Source of the DNA: Roseateles_E cavernae
Lineage (GTDB): Bacteria > Pseudomonadota > Gammaproteobacteria > Burkholderiales > Burkholderiaceae_C
Reading direction: 5' to 3'
NCBI RefSeq assembly: GCF_040187885.1
Contig: NZ_JBDPLH010000006.1
Coordinates: 203,579-267,578 of the forward strand
DNA length: 64,000 bases
Shown: one piece after another, positions 44,091 through 51,434 of the stretch
Numbering within the stretch: the stretch's first letter is position 1
How the letters are laid out: each line of letters starts with the position of its first letter
Notes under the pieces: model-generated
What the model saw: only the letters and a program-made list of their open reading frames with translations
Told to the model about the DNA's origin: nothing
The model's database searches: none
Translations under genes and position numbers: made by a program

Positions 44091-44225
44091 TCAAAAGCCT
44101 TGGTAGCGGAACACCCGCGCACCCGAGGCCACCGCGAGCATCGCCAGCAGGGCCGAGTACAGCAGGAAGCCGAACACCAGGCCGGTGACGCCGGTCTTCA
44201 ACAGGGTCTTGAACTTCTCGCGCAT
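44091..44225 (-). CDS. DltX-like single-pass microprotein (44 aa)
   Basis: The 44-residue protein has a short basic cytosolic start (MREKFKTLLK), one membrane helix (TGVTGLVFGFLLYSALLAML) and a C-terminal periplasmic tail ending VFRYQGF. In Gram-positive dlt operons DltX is an equally small single-pass peptide whose C-terminal F-x-Y-x-x-F motif supplies a Tyr that carries D-alanine between DltB and DltD. FRYQGF (39-44) fits that pattern with Tyr41, and the gene lies exactly between the DltD-like and DltB-like genes. The DltX role is an inference from motif, size and position. Confidence 0.82.
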   Translation of the reverse strand: MREKFKTLLKTGVTGLVFGFLLYSALLAMLAVASGARVFRYQGF

Positions 44226-44238
44226 CGGGTCCCTCTCC

Positions 44239-45315
44239 TCAAGGTGTGGGCCGGCGCGGCAGCTGCTGCGCAACGGCATTGAACAAGTGATCGCTGAGTT
44301 CCTGCTGGGCCCGCGCGCTGCGGATATGGCTCCAGTCCTGGAAATCCGCCTCGGCCAGGCCGGGCACATCGTTCAGGTTGATATAGGCCGCGCCATGGCG
44401 TCGGGCGAACTCGGCGACGCGGGCCCGGTGGCCGGCGTAGAACTCCGGCCCGAGGATCTCGCGCCGCGCGCGTGGGTTCAGCGGAATATCCAGCAGCAGC
44501 ACCTTGACCGAGGGGTAGCGGGTCAGCCCCGCCAGCAGGCGCTCATAGGAAGCCAGATTGCGCTCGGCATGACGCTCGTACGAAGCCAGGCGCTGCTTCA
44601 GCACCCGGGCATCGGCCTGCCAGGCCGGCTCGGTCTTCGGGGTGCGGTCCAGATAGGGATGGGTGTTCCAGCGCGCCACCGGTCCGCTGACCAGATGCTT
44701 CAGCGCATCCCAGTAGCGGGCGACGAAGAAGGGGTAGTTGTCGAGCAGATAGTGCCCGTGGCGCGGCAGCGGCGCGTGGCCATTGGCGCGGGCCTCGGCA
44801 TCGAAGGCCTCGCTCTGGAAGGCCAGCCGCGGCTTGCGCACCAGCGCGGCCAGCTCGGCCGGATCGGCGGCCAGCCGGCTCGGGCTGACCCCCAGCACCA
44901 GCACGCCGTCCAGATGCGGCGCCAGTTCGGCGGCCAGCGCCGTCATCTCCAGCCCCGACTGGCCGCCGGTCATCAGCGCCATCACCTCGCTGGCCCGGCC
45001 CATCTTGTGCGACAGCAGGCGGCTGGCATCGGCCTGGTTCAGCAGGCCTTCGCGCATCGCCGCAGTGCCTATCAGCACCGCGCCCTCGATGCGGCGCGGC
45101 TGCTCGCGCAGCTTCAGCACCTCGCGGGACGCAAAGGCGTAGTCGTCCAACTCGTCGCGCACCAGATAGCCGGCCCAGGGCCCGGTCAGCAACGCGGGCT
45201 TCAGCAGCAGGCCGCTGCCGACCAGCAGAGCCAGCACGGTGAGCAGGGCCAGCACCAGGGCCGGCCAGCTCAGCAGCAGCGGTCCCTGAGCGAACTGCGG
45301 GTTCGGCTCCTTCAT
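44239..45315 (-). CDS. DltD-like membrane-anchored SGNH-fold protein
   Basis: The start giving MKEPNPQFAQGPLLLSWPAL (358 residues) puts an N-terminal membrane anchor at about 15-38 with the rest in the periplasm. The layout follows DltD: block I AVLIGTAAMREG (80-90), a central Tyr/Trp-rich region (DNYPFFVARYWDALK) and the C-terminal DxxH motif in DWSHIRSA (327-330). In DltD block I has the nucleophile Ser (GSS); here the position is Thr84/Ala85, so hydrolase-type catalysis would need Thr or be lost. It is the first gene of the operon. Confidence 0.75.
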   Translation of the reverse strand: MKEPNPQFAQGPLLLSWPALVLALLTVLALLVGSGLLLKPALLTGPWAGYLVRDELDDYAFASREVLKLREQPRRIEGAVLIGTAAMREGLLNQADASRLLSHKMGRASEVMALMTGGQSGLEMTALAAELAPHLDGVLVLGVSPSRLAADPAELAALVRKPRLAFQSEAFDAEARANGHAPLPRHGHYLLDNYPFFVARYWDALKHLVSGPVARWNTHPYLDRTPKTEPAWQADARVLKQRLASYERHAERNLASYERLLAGLTRYPSVKVLLLDIPLNPRARREILGPEFYAGHRARVAEFARRHGAAYINLNDVPGLAEADFQDWSHIRSARAQQELSDHLFNAVAQQLPRRPTP

Positions 45316-45701
45316 CGAATCACACTCCCTCTTGCCCTGCCCGAGATCGGCAGCTGTTGTTGTGCTTGAAGCGCAGCATCCTGGCCAGCGCGAAGCGATC
45401 GTGGCAGGCCGAGGCTGCTGTGCGAACAAAGATCTGCGCAGATCGATATGCACAGGACCGGGTCAGAAAAATCCCGTCCATCAATGTGCGTTTCGCTTCC
45501 GAGCGAGGCGAGCCCAGTACGCGGCCCCTGCCGGGATGCCCCCCCCGTACCGGGAGTCCGTCGATCTGATGCGCCGCCCGCATGTCCAAACTCGGATTTG
45601 ATCGTTCCCGGCGCCAGCATCGGGGCCTAAGGTCCGCACCATGCACCGAAGCCCCGCCCGACACCAGGCGGAACCGGCCGGTGAAGGCCAGAGAACACAC
45701 C
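45316..45701. other. Divergent intergenic region between the dlt-like operon and the sulfur locus
   Basis: No gene is supported. The region must hold promoters for both directions. It contains a perfect 14-bp palindrome, annotated separately. Confidence 0.6.
45431..45444. promoter_or_regulatory. Palindrome, possible operator
   Basis: GATCTGCGCAGATC is a perfect 14-bp palindrome in the divergent intergenic region, 116 nt before the DltD-like start and 258 nt before the flavoprotein start. A dimeric regulator could bind here. No specific regulator is recognised. Confidence 0.35.
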
Positions 45702-46772
45702 ATGGGCAGTCTGCGCAGACCCTTCTCCAACACCGCGACCGATCCCGTCATCGACAGCCGCGCCTCGATGCGCTGCGACGTGCTGGTGATTGGCGCGGGC
45801 TGCGCCGGCACGCAGGCCGCCCGTGCGGCTGCGGCCGGTGGCGCCCGCGTGCTGTTGGTCGACCGCCTCGACGCCGCCGAGCTCGACAAGAACAAGCAGC
45901 AGGCACCGGCCCAGGCTCTTGCGATGCAAGGGCGCGGCCGGCTCCTGCGTCGCCTGGCCGAACACACGGCGCTGGAGCTGCTGCTGGACCGCGAAGGCGC
46001 CGTGCGCGGCGCGGCCGGAGTCGGCGGCACGGCCGAGACACCCTGGCGCATCGAGGCGGCCGCCGTGATCATCGCCAGCAGCGAGGCCTTGCTGATGGCG
46101 GCCGAGGCGGGCGCGCAACTCAGCGGCATGGAGCATGGTGGCGGCTTGCGCGCGGGTGTCGAAGGTGCCAGCACTGTCGACGGGCTCTACGCTGCGGGTG
46201 GCGCGGCCTGGCAGCCGATGCCCGCAGGCATCGGCCTGCCCCAGGGCACGGTGGCCCATGCCTTGCTGTCGGGTCAGCAGGCCGGCGCCGGCGCGGCAGC
46301 AGCGGCCACCCGGGCGCAGCAGTCGCGGGCGACAAGGGCGCTGTGCTGCGCCGGCCTGGTCGGGCTGCGAGGCAGCGGGCATCGACCCGCCAACCCACTG
46401 GCGATTCATGCGGCGCTGCAAGCCGTGCTCGGCACACTGGCTCATCGCGAGCCCAGCGCTGCCGAAGCCGCCGAGGCACTGTCACGGCTTGATGCGCTCT
46501 GGCAGTTCCTGTGCCGGTCCGCAGCGGCACCGCAAGGTGCGCTGTGCGCCACCCGTGCTGTCGCCGGTCGGCTGGCGGTGGCCCGCTGGAGACTGCGCAG
46601 CGTGCTGGCACGACGGGCCAGCGAGGCCGCGCACCAGGCCAGCGAATGCGTGATCAGCGGTGGTGTCGACGAGGCCTGGGCCCGTGCCGAGATGCACCCC
46701 GAGCTCAAGCCGCGGCCGGCCCTGCATCTGCTGCAGACGCCCGCCGCCCGGCTGAGCGCCTTCGCGCTCTGA
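45702..46772 (+). CDS. Shortened FAD-dependent oxidoreductase (AprA/fumarate-reductase flavoprotein-like)
   Basis: The start giving MGSLRRPFSNTATDPVIDSR (356 residues) is chosen; MRCDVLV 22 codons later is also possible. The N-terminal Rossmann FAD motif is intact (CDVLVIGAGCAGTQAARAAA) and a second FAD-contact region is present (VDGLYAAGGAAWQPMPAGIG). The C-terminal helical part (HRPANPLAIHAALQAVLGTL) resembles adenylylsulfate-reductase/fumarate-reductase flavoproteins. Those are usually 500-650 residues, and the capping domain here is largely missing. It precedes sulfonate-type ABC genes, a pairing seen in Burkholderiales. It may be a degraded or specialised flavoprotein. Confidence 0.65.
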   Translation: MGSLRRPFSNTATDPVIDSRASMRCDVLVIGAGCAGTQAARAAAAGGARVLLVDRLDAAELDKNKQQAPAQALAMQGRGRLLRRLAEHTALELLLDREGAVRGAAGVGGTAETPWRIEAAAVIIASSEALLMAAEAGAQLSGMEHGGGLRAGVEGASTVDGLYAAGGAAWQPMPAGIGLPQGTVAHALLSGQQAGAGAAAAATRAQQSRATRALCCAGLVGLRGSGHRPANPLAIHAALQAVLGTLAHREPSAAEAAEALSRLDALWQFLCRSAAAPQGALCATRAVAGRLAVARWRLRSVLARRASEAAHQASECVISGGVDEAWARAEMHPELKPRPALHLLQTPAARLSAFAL

Positions 46773-46891
46773 GCCGCAGGCGCCGGCTCTGCCTCCTCAA
46801 CAGCAGGGCGATGCATCCGGTCGTTGTCGGCCGACCTGATCGACGCCAGCGACGCGAACCAGGCCTGCTGCGGCCCAGGCTTGTTTCGAGC

Positions 46892-46904
46892 ACAAGCTTA
46901 TGCG
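46892..46904. promoter_or_regulatory. Candidate regulatory site upstream of the sulfonate ABC operon
   Basis: GCTTATGCG (46896-46904) lies 46 nt before the permease start. It recurs exactly at 34890-34898, 81 nt before the cystine-type operon start. An overlapping inverted repeat GCTTGT-N7-ACAAGC (46879-46897) accompanies it here. It may be part of a sulfur-starvation (CysB/Cbl-type) control site; this is tentative. Confidence 0.3.
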
Positions 46905-46949
46905 TACAGCTTCGTTGGCCGGCCTCGGCGCTGATCGAACAATCTGCCG

Positions 46950-47804
46950 ATGCCGTCCTTCGATCCCTCTCTTGGCCTGCCGCCCGCCCGCGTCGCTGAC
47001 GCCAGCCCGCGCTGGCTGCCGCCGCGCTGGTGGCCGGCGCTGCAGCGCGGGCTGCAGGGCCTGCTGTGGGCATGGCTGGTGCCGCTGATCCTGCTGGGCC
47101 TGTGGTTCATCGCCGCCCGCTTCGAATGGGTCGCGCCGCAGGTGCTGCCGCCGCCCGGCGATGTGGCGGCCGCGCTGCGTGAGCTGATCGCCAGCGGCGA
47201 GATCTGGGGCCACACCTGGATCAGCCTGCAGCGGGTGTTGGGCGGCTTCGCGCTGGGTCTGGGGGCAGGTCTTGCGCTGGGTGTGGCGATGGGCTTGTCG
47301 CCGCTGCTGAAGGACTATCTGTATCCCAGCTTCAAGGCCCTGGCCCAGGTGCCGGTGCTGGGCTGGCTGCCGTTCTTGATGCTGCTGGTGGGCATGGACG
47401 AGTCGCTCAAATACCTGCTGATCGCCAAGGCCGCGCTGGTGCCGGTGGCGCTGAACACGCTCAAGGGTCTGGAAAACGTGCCCAGCCGCCATATCGAGGT
47501 GGCCAAGGTGCTGGGCTACGGCCGCTGGCAGCTGCTGCGCCGCGTGGTCTTTCCGGCCGCGCTGGCGCCCGTCTGGACCGGCCTGCGCCATGGCCTGACC
47601 CATGCCTGGCTGGCCCTGGTGATGGTCGAGCTGCTGGCCTCCAGCGAGGGGCTGGGCTTTCTGATCGTCTATGGCCGGCAGCTGTTCCAGCTGGAACTGG
47701 TGCTGGCGGCGGTGGTGGTGGTCGGCCTGTTCGGCTGGGCGCTGGACCGGCTGCTGGCCGGCATCGAGCGCCGCCTGCTGGGCTGGCGCAAGGAGGCCTT
47801 CTGA
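46950..47804 (+). CDS. Sulfonate-type ABC transporter permease 1
   Basis: The 284-residue SsuC-like permease has the first membrane segment at LLWAWLVPLILLGLWFIAAR, the family pattern WVAPQVLPPPGDVAAALREL and the EAA-like loop VPSRHIEVAKVLGYGRWQLL RRVVFPAALAP (split by a space). It overlaps the next permease gene by one nt (TGATG). It is part of a five-gene uptake/oxidation operon ending in a sulfatase. Confidence 0.92.
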   Translation: MPSFDPSLGLPPARVADASPRWLPPRWWPALQRGLQGLLWAWLVPLILLGLWFIAARFEWVAPQVLPPPGDVAAALRELIASGEIWGHTWISLQRVLGGFALGLGAGLALGVAMGLSPLLKDYLYPSFKALAQVPVLGWLPFLMLLVGMDESLKYLLIAKAALVPVALNTLKGLENVPSRHIEVAKVLGYGRWQLLRRVVFPAALAPVWTGLRHGLTHAWLALVMVELLASSEGLGFLIVYGRQLFQLELVLAAVVVVGLFGWALDRLLAGIERRLLGWRKEAF

Positions 47805-48586
47805 TGGCGGCCCGACACCCCGTCCCGAAACCCTTGCGCGGCTGGCTGCTGCCGCTGGCCGTGCTGGCGCTGTGGTGGTGGGCGCGCGCCTCGGGTTGGT
47901 CGGACTCCAAGCTGCTGGTCTCGCCGGCCGAGGTGGCCGAGCGCGGCGCCGAGCTGATCGCCTCGGGCCAGCTCTGGACCGCCTTGAGCGCCAGCCTGGG
48001 CCGCAATCTGATCGGCTTCGCCATCGGTGCGGCGGCGGGTCTGGCCGTGGGCGCGCTGCTGGGTCTGTCGCGCCGGGCCGAGCGCCTGATCGGCCCCAGC
48101 CTGCACACGCTCAAGCAGATCTCGCTGTTCGCCTGGATCCCGCTGCTGTCGGTCTGGTTCGGCCTGGGCGAGACGGCCAAGATCGCCTTCCTGGCCATCG
48201 CCGCCTTCTTCCCGGTGCTGCTGAACAGCTTCGAGGGCATACGCAGCGTGCCCGGCGAGCTGGTCGAGCTGGCCCGGGTGCTGCGCTATAGCCGCTGGCA
48301 GCTGCTGCGCCGCGTCGTGCTGCCGGCCTCCGCGCCCAGCATCTTCGCCGGCATCCATCTGGGCCTGATCTATGCGTGGCTGGCCACGCTGGGCGCCGAA
48401 TATCTGCTGGCCTCGGGGCCGGGCATGGGCGGCCTGCTGGTGGCCGGGCGCGAGCATTTCGAGATGGACCTGGTGCTGGTGGGCGTCGGCGTCGTCGGCC
48501 TGGTCGGCTATGGGCTGAACAGCGGCGCCGGCTGGCTCGAAGCGCGGGCCCTGGCCTGGCGCGGCCGCTCGGTCGCCAACTACTGA
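47804..48586 (+). CDS. Sulfonate-type ABC transporter permease 2
   Basis: The 260-residue SsuC-like permease contains SKLLVSPAEVAERGAELIAS, NLIGFAIGAAAGLAVGALLG and the EAA-like loop VPGELVELARVLRYSRWQLL RRVVLPASAPS (split by a space). It is similar to its upstream neighbour, so the transporter is built from two paralogous permeases, not the homodimer usual for SsuC, as in AtsB-type sulfate-ester systems. Confidence 0.92.
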   Translation: MAARHPVPKPLRGWLLPLAVLALWWWARASGWSDSKLLVSPAEVAERGAELIASGQLWTALSASLGRNLIGFAIGAAAGLAVGALLGLSRRAERLIGPSLHTLKQISLFAWIPLLSVWFGLGETAKIAFLAIAAFFPVLLNSFEGIRSVPGELVELARVLRYSRWQLLRRVVLPASAPSIFAGIHLGLIYAWLATLGAEYLLASGPGMGGLLVAGREHFEMDLVLVGVGVVGLVGYGLNSGAGWLEARALAWRGRSVANY

Positions 48587-48605
48587 ACCGACAAGGACGA
48601 TCACC

Positions 48606-49421
48606 ATGGCCGAAGCCGGCACGCTGGAGATCCGCCAGCTCAGCAAGCAGTTCACGATAGACGCCAAGGGCAGGCGCCTGCCGGTGCTGCAGGACATCAA
48701 TCTGGACATCGCGCCGGGCGAGTTCGTCGCCATCGTCGGCGCCAGCGGCTGCGGCAAGTCGACCCTGCTGCGCCTGATCCTCGGCCTGGAGCCCGAGTTC
48801 GAGGGTCAGCTCTTGCTGGACGGCCAGCCCATCACCGGCCCCAGCCTGCAGCGCGGCATCGTGTTCCAGGAGCACCGCCTGTTCCCCTGGCTGACGGTGC
48901 AGCAGAACATTGCCGCCAGCCTGCTCAACAGCGGGCTGACGCCGGGCCAGCAGCGCTTCGCGGTGCGCGAGCATATCGAGCTGGTCGGCCTGCTCGGCTT
49001 CGAGCAGGCCTATCCGCATCAGCTCTCGGGCGGCATGGCCCAGCGCGTCGCGATCGCCCGCGCGCTGGCGCCGCGGCCCGAGATCCTCCTGCTCGACGAG
49101 CCGCTGGGCGCGCTCGATGCGCTGACCCGCGCCCATCTGCAGGGCGAGCTGCGCCGCATCTGGCAGGCCGAGGGCATCACGATGCTGCTGGTGACCCACG
49201 ATGTCGAGGAGGCCCTGTTCCTGGCCGACCGGGTCATCGTGATGGAACCGCGCCCGGGCCGCATCAAGCACCAGCTGCGCCCGGGCCTGCCGCATCCGCG
49301 CGAGCGCCACAGCCCCGCATTCGCCGCGCTCAAGCAGGCCTTGCTGGCCCAGCTGGGCGACGGCATCGCGGCCGAGCCGCCACCACCGCTATCGCCGCGC
49401 GATCTGCGCTTTGCCATCTGA
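48606..49421 (+). CDS. Sulfonate-type ABC transporter ATP-binding protein
   Basis: The 271-residue SsuB-like ATPase has Walker A IVGASGCGKST, Q-loop FQEHRLFPW, signature HQLSGGMAQRVAIARAL, Walker B ILLLDEPLGALD and switch LVTHD. It is 19 nt after the second permease and 22 nt before the dioxygenase gene, so it belongs to the same operon. Confidence 0.93.
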   Translation: MAEAGTLEIRQLSKQFTIDAKGRRLPVLQDINLDIAPGEFVAIVGASGCGKSTLLRLILGLEPEFEGQLLLDGQPITGPSLQRGIVFQEHRLFPWLTVQQNIAASLLNSGLTPGQQRFAVREHIELVGLLGFEQAYPHQLSGGMAQRVAIARALAPRPEILLLDEPLGALDALTRAHLQGELRRIWQAEGITMLLVTHDVEEALFLADRVIVMEPRPGRIKHQLRPGLPHPRERHSPAFAALKQALLAQLGDGIAAEPPPPLSPRDLRFAI

Positions 49422-49443
49422 CCCACCACGGAGCCCGACCACC

Positions 49444-50337
49444 ATGAGCGACACCACCCTTTCCCCCGCGCTTGAACTCGATCTGCAGCCGTTGGCAGGC
49501 CGCATCGGCGCCGAAGTGCGCGGCCTGCGCCTCTCGGGCGCGCTGGCCCCCGAGAGCTTTGCCGCGCTGAAGGCGGCCCTGCTGCGCCACAAGGTGCTGT
49601 TCATCCGCGGCCAGCAGCATCTGGACGATGAGCAGCACCAGGCCTTCGGCCGCCTGTTCGGCCCGCTGGAGGCCCATCCGACGGTGCCGGCACCCTCGGG
49701 CACGCGGCTGCTGGAGCTCGACTCGCTGCATGGCGGGCGGGCCGATTCCTGGCATACCGATGTGACCTTCCAGGCCGCCTTCCCCCAGGTCTCGGTGCTG
49801 CGCGCCGTCGTGCTGCCCCCCTATGGCGGCGACACCGTCTGGGCCAATACCGTGGCGGCCTACGAGGGCCTGCCCGAGCCGCTGAAGCGCCTGGCCGAGA
49901 GCCTGCGCGCGCTGCACGGCAATGACTACGACTATGCGGCCGCCCGCGTGATCGCCGAGGACGATGTCGCACGCAAGCGCTACCGCGAGGTCTTCACCGC
50001 CAAGACCCTGCAGGCCGAGCATCCGGTGGTCCATGTGCACCCCGAGACCGGCGAGCGCGCGCTGCTGCTGGGCCATTTCGTCAAGCAGTTCCAGGGCCTG
50101 TCCAGCAGCGATTCGCGCCGCCTGTTCGACAGCCTGCAGTCCCATGTGCTGCGGCTGGAAAACACGGTGCGCTGGCGCTGGGCGCCCGGCGATGTGGCGA
50201 TCTGGGACAACCGCGCCACCCAGCACTACGCGATCAACGACTACGGACAACAGCACCGCGTGGTGCGCCGCGTCACCGTCTCCGGCACGCCGGCCGTCGG
50301 TGTCGATGGTTTCGTCAGCCGCCTCATCAGCGCATAA
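49444..50337 (+). CDS. TauD/TfdA-family Fe(II)/2-oxoglutarate dioxygenase (AtsK-like)
   Basis: The start giving MSDTTLSPALELDLQPLAGR (297 residues) follows GGAG. Fe ligands are visible: the HxD pair in SWHTDVTF and the distal His in NRATQHYAINDY; the 2-oxoglutarate-binding Arg is in QHRVVRRVTVSG. The enzyme oxidises the carbon next to a sulfonate or sulfate ester, releasing sulfite or sulfate. With a sulfatase and a sulfate-ester-type ABC transporter in the operon, the alkylsulfatase AtsK is the closest functional model; taurine is the alternative. Confidence 0.92.
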   Translation: MSDTTLSPALELDLQPLAGRIGAEVRGLRLSGALAPESFAALKAALLRHKVLFIRGQQHLDDEQHQAFGRLFGPLEAHPTVPAPSGTRLLELDSLHGGRADSWHTDVTFQAAFPQVSVLRAVVLPPYGGDTVWANTVAAYEGLPEPLKRLAESLRALHGNDYDYAAARVIAEDDVARKRYREVFTAKTLQAEHPVVHVHPETGERALLLGHFVKQFQGLSSSDSRRLFDSLQSHVLRLENTVRWRWAPGDVAIWDNRATQHYAINDYGQQHRVVRRVTVSGTPAVGVDGFVSRLISA

Positions 50338-50360
50338 CAAGCAACCCAGAGATCCCGACC

Positions 50361-51431
50361 ATGACATTCTCCCGCCGCCTGCTTCTGAGCGCCGCCCTGC
50401 TGGGCCTCTTCGCCACCACGACCCAGGCGCAGACCGCCCCCGCCGTGATCCGCATCGCCGCGCCCGAGCAGGGCAGCGGCACGAACTCCTTCCCGGGCGC
50501 GACGCCCTTGGCCGTGGCCAAGGCGCGCGGCCTGATCGAGGAGGAGTTCAAGAAAGATGGCATCAAGATCGAATGGACCTTGTTTCGCGGCGCCGGCCCG
50601 GCCATCAACGAGGCGCTGGCGGCCCGGCAGCTGGACGTGGTCTACCTCGGCGATCTGGCCTCGGTGATCGGCCGCGCCCGCGGCCTGCAGACCAAGCTGA
50701 TCCTGCCGCTGGTGCGCGGCAGCAACAGCTATCTGGCGGTGGCACCGGGATCGGACATCAAGAGCTTCGCCGACCTGAAGGGCCGCAAGGTCTCGGTGCT
50801 CAAGGGCACGGCCTACCAGCGGCCCTTCGATCAGTTCCTGGCCGATGTTGGGCTGACCGAGAAGGACGTCAAGCTGCTGAACCTGGACTGGCCTGCCTCC
50901 AAGGCGGCCGTGGTCAACAAGGACATCGATGCCACCTTCGGCGGCGTCGATCTGAACCTGCTGGCCGACAAGGGCGTGAGCCTGCCGGTCAACACCCGCG
51001 GCAAGGGCCCGGCCTACACGATACAGAGCTCGGTGCTGGCCACCGAGGACTTCACGAGCAAGTACCCGGCCCACACGACCCGGCTGGTGGCCGCCATCCT
51101 GCGCGCCTCGCAATGGGCCTCCGAGGAGGCCAACCGCGAGCCGCTGATCCAGCTCTGGCAGCAGAGCAGCGGCACGCCGGCCGCGGTGTTCCGCGCGGAG
51201 TACCAGGACAGCAGCCTGAAGAATCGCAACTCGCCGCTGTTCGACGACTTCACCCGCACGGCCTACAAGGGCGTGGTCGCCGATGCCCAGCGCCTGGGCC
51301 TGATCAAGCAGGGCTTCGATGTCGAGGCCTGGCTGGAACCGCGCTTCGTCAACGAGGCGCTGCGCCAGCTCAAGCTCGAGGGCTTCTGGCAGCCGGCCGA
51401 CAAGGACGGCAAGGTTCGCGGGGGCGCTTGA
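50361..51431 (+). CDS. ABC substrate-binding protein for sulfonates/sulfate esters (SsuA/AtsR-like)
   Basis: The 356-residue periplasmic protein has a signal peptide (LLLSAALLGLFATTTQAQ). SsuA-like features include VIRIAAPEQGSGTNSFPGAT, FRGAGPAINEALAARQLDVV, SNSYLAVAPGSDIKSFADLK and GRKVSVLKGTAYQRPFDQFL. It captures the ligand for the two upstream permeases. It starts 24 nt after the dioxygenase gene and ends 4 nt before the sulfatase gene. Confidence 0.92.
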   Translation: MTFSRRLLLSAALLGLFATTTQAQTAPAVIRIAAPEQGSGTNSFPGATPLAVAKARGLIEEEFKKDGIKIEWTLFRGAGPAINEALAARQLDVVYLGDLASVIGRARGLQTKLILPLVRGSNSYLAVAPGSDIKSFADLKGRKVSVLKGTAYQRPFDQFLADVGLTEKDVKLLNLDWPASKAAVVNKDIDATFGGVDLNLLADKGVSLPVNTRGKGPAYTIQSSVLATEDFTSKYPAHTTRLVAAILRASQWASEEANREPLIQLWQQSSGTPAAVFRAEYQDSSLKNRNSPLFDDFTRTAYKGVVADAQRLGLIKQGFDVEAWLEPRFVNEALRQLKLEGFWQPADKDGKVRGGA

Positions 51432-51434
51432 TCG

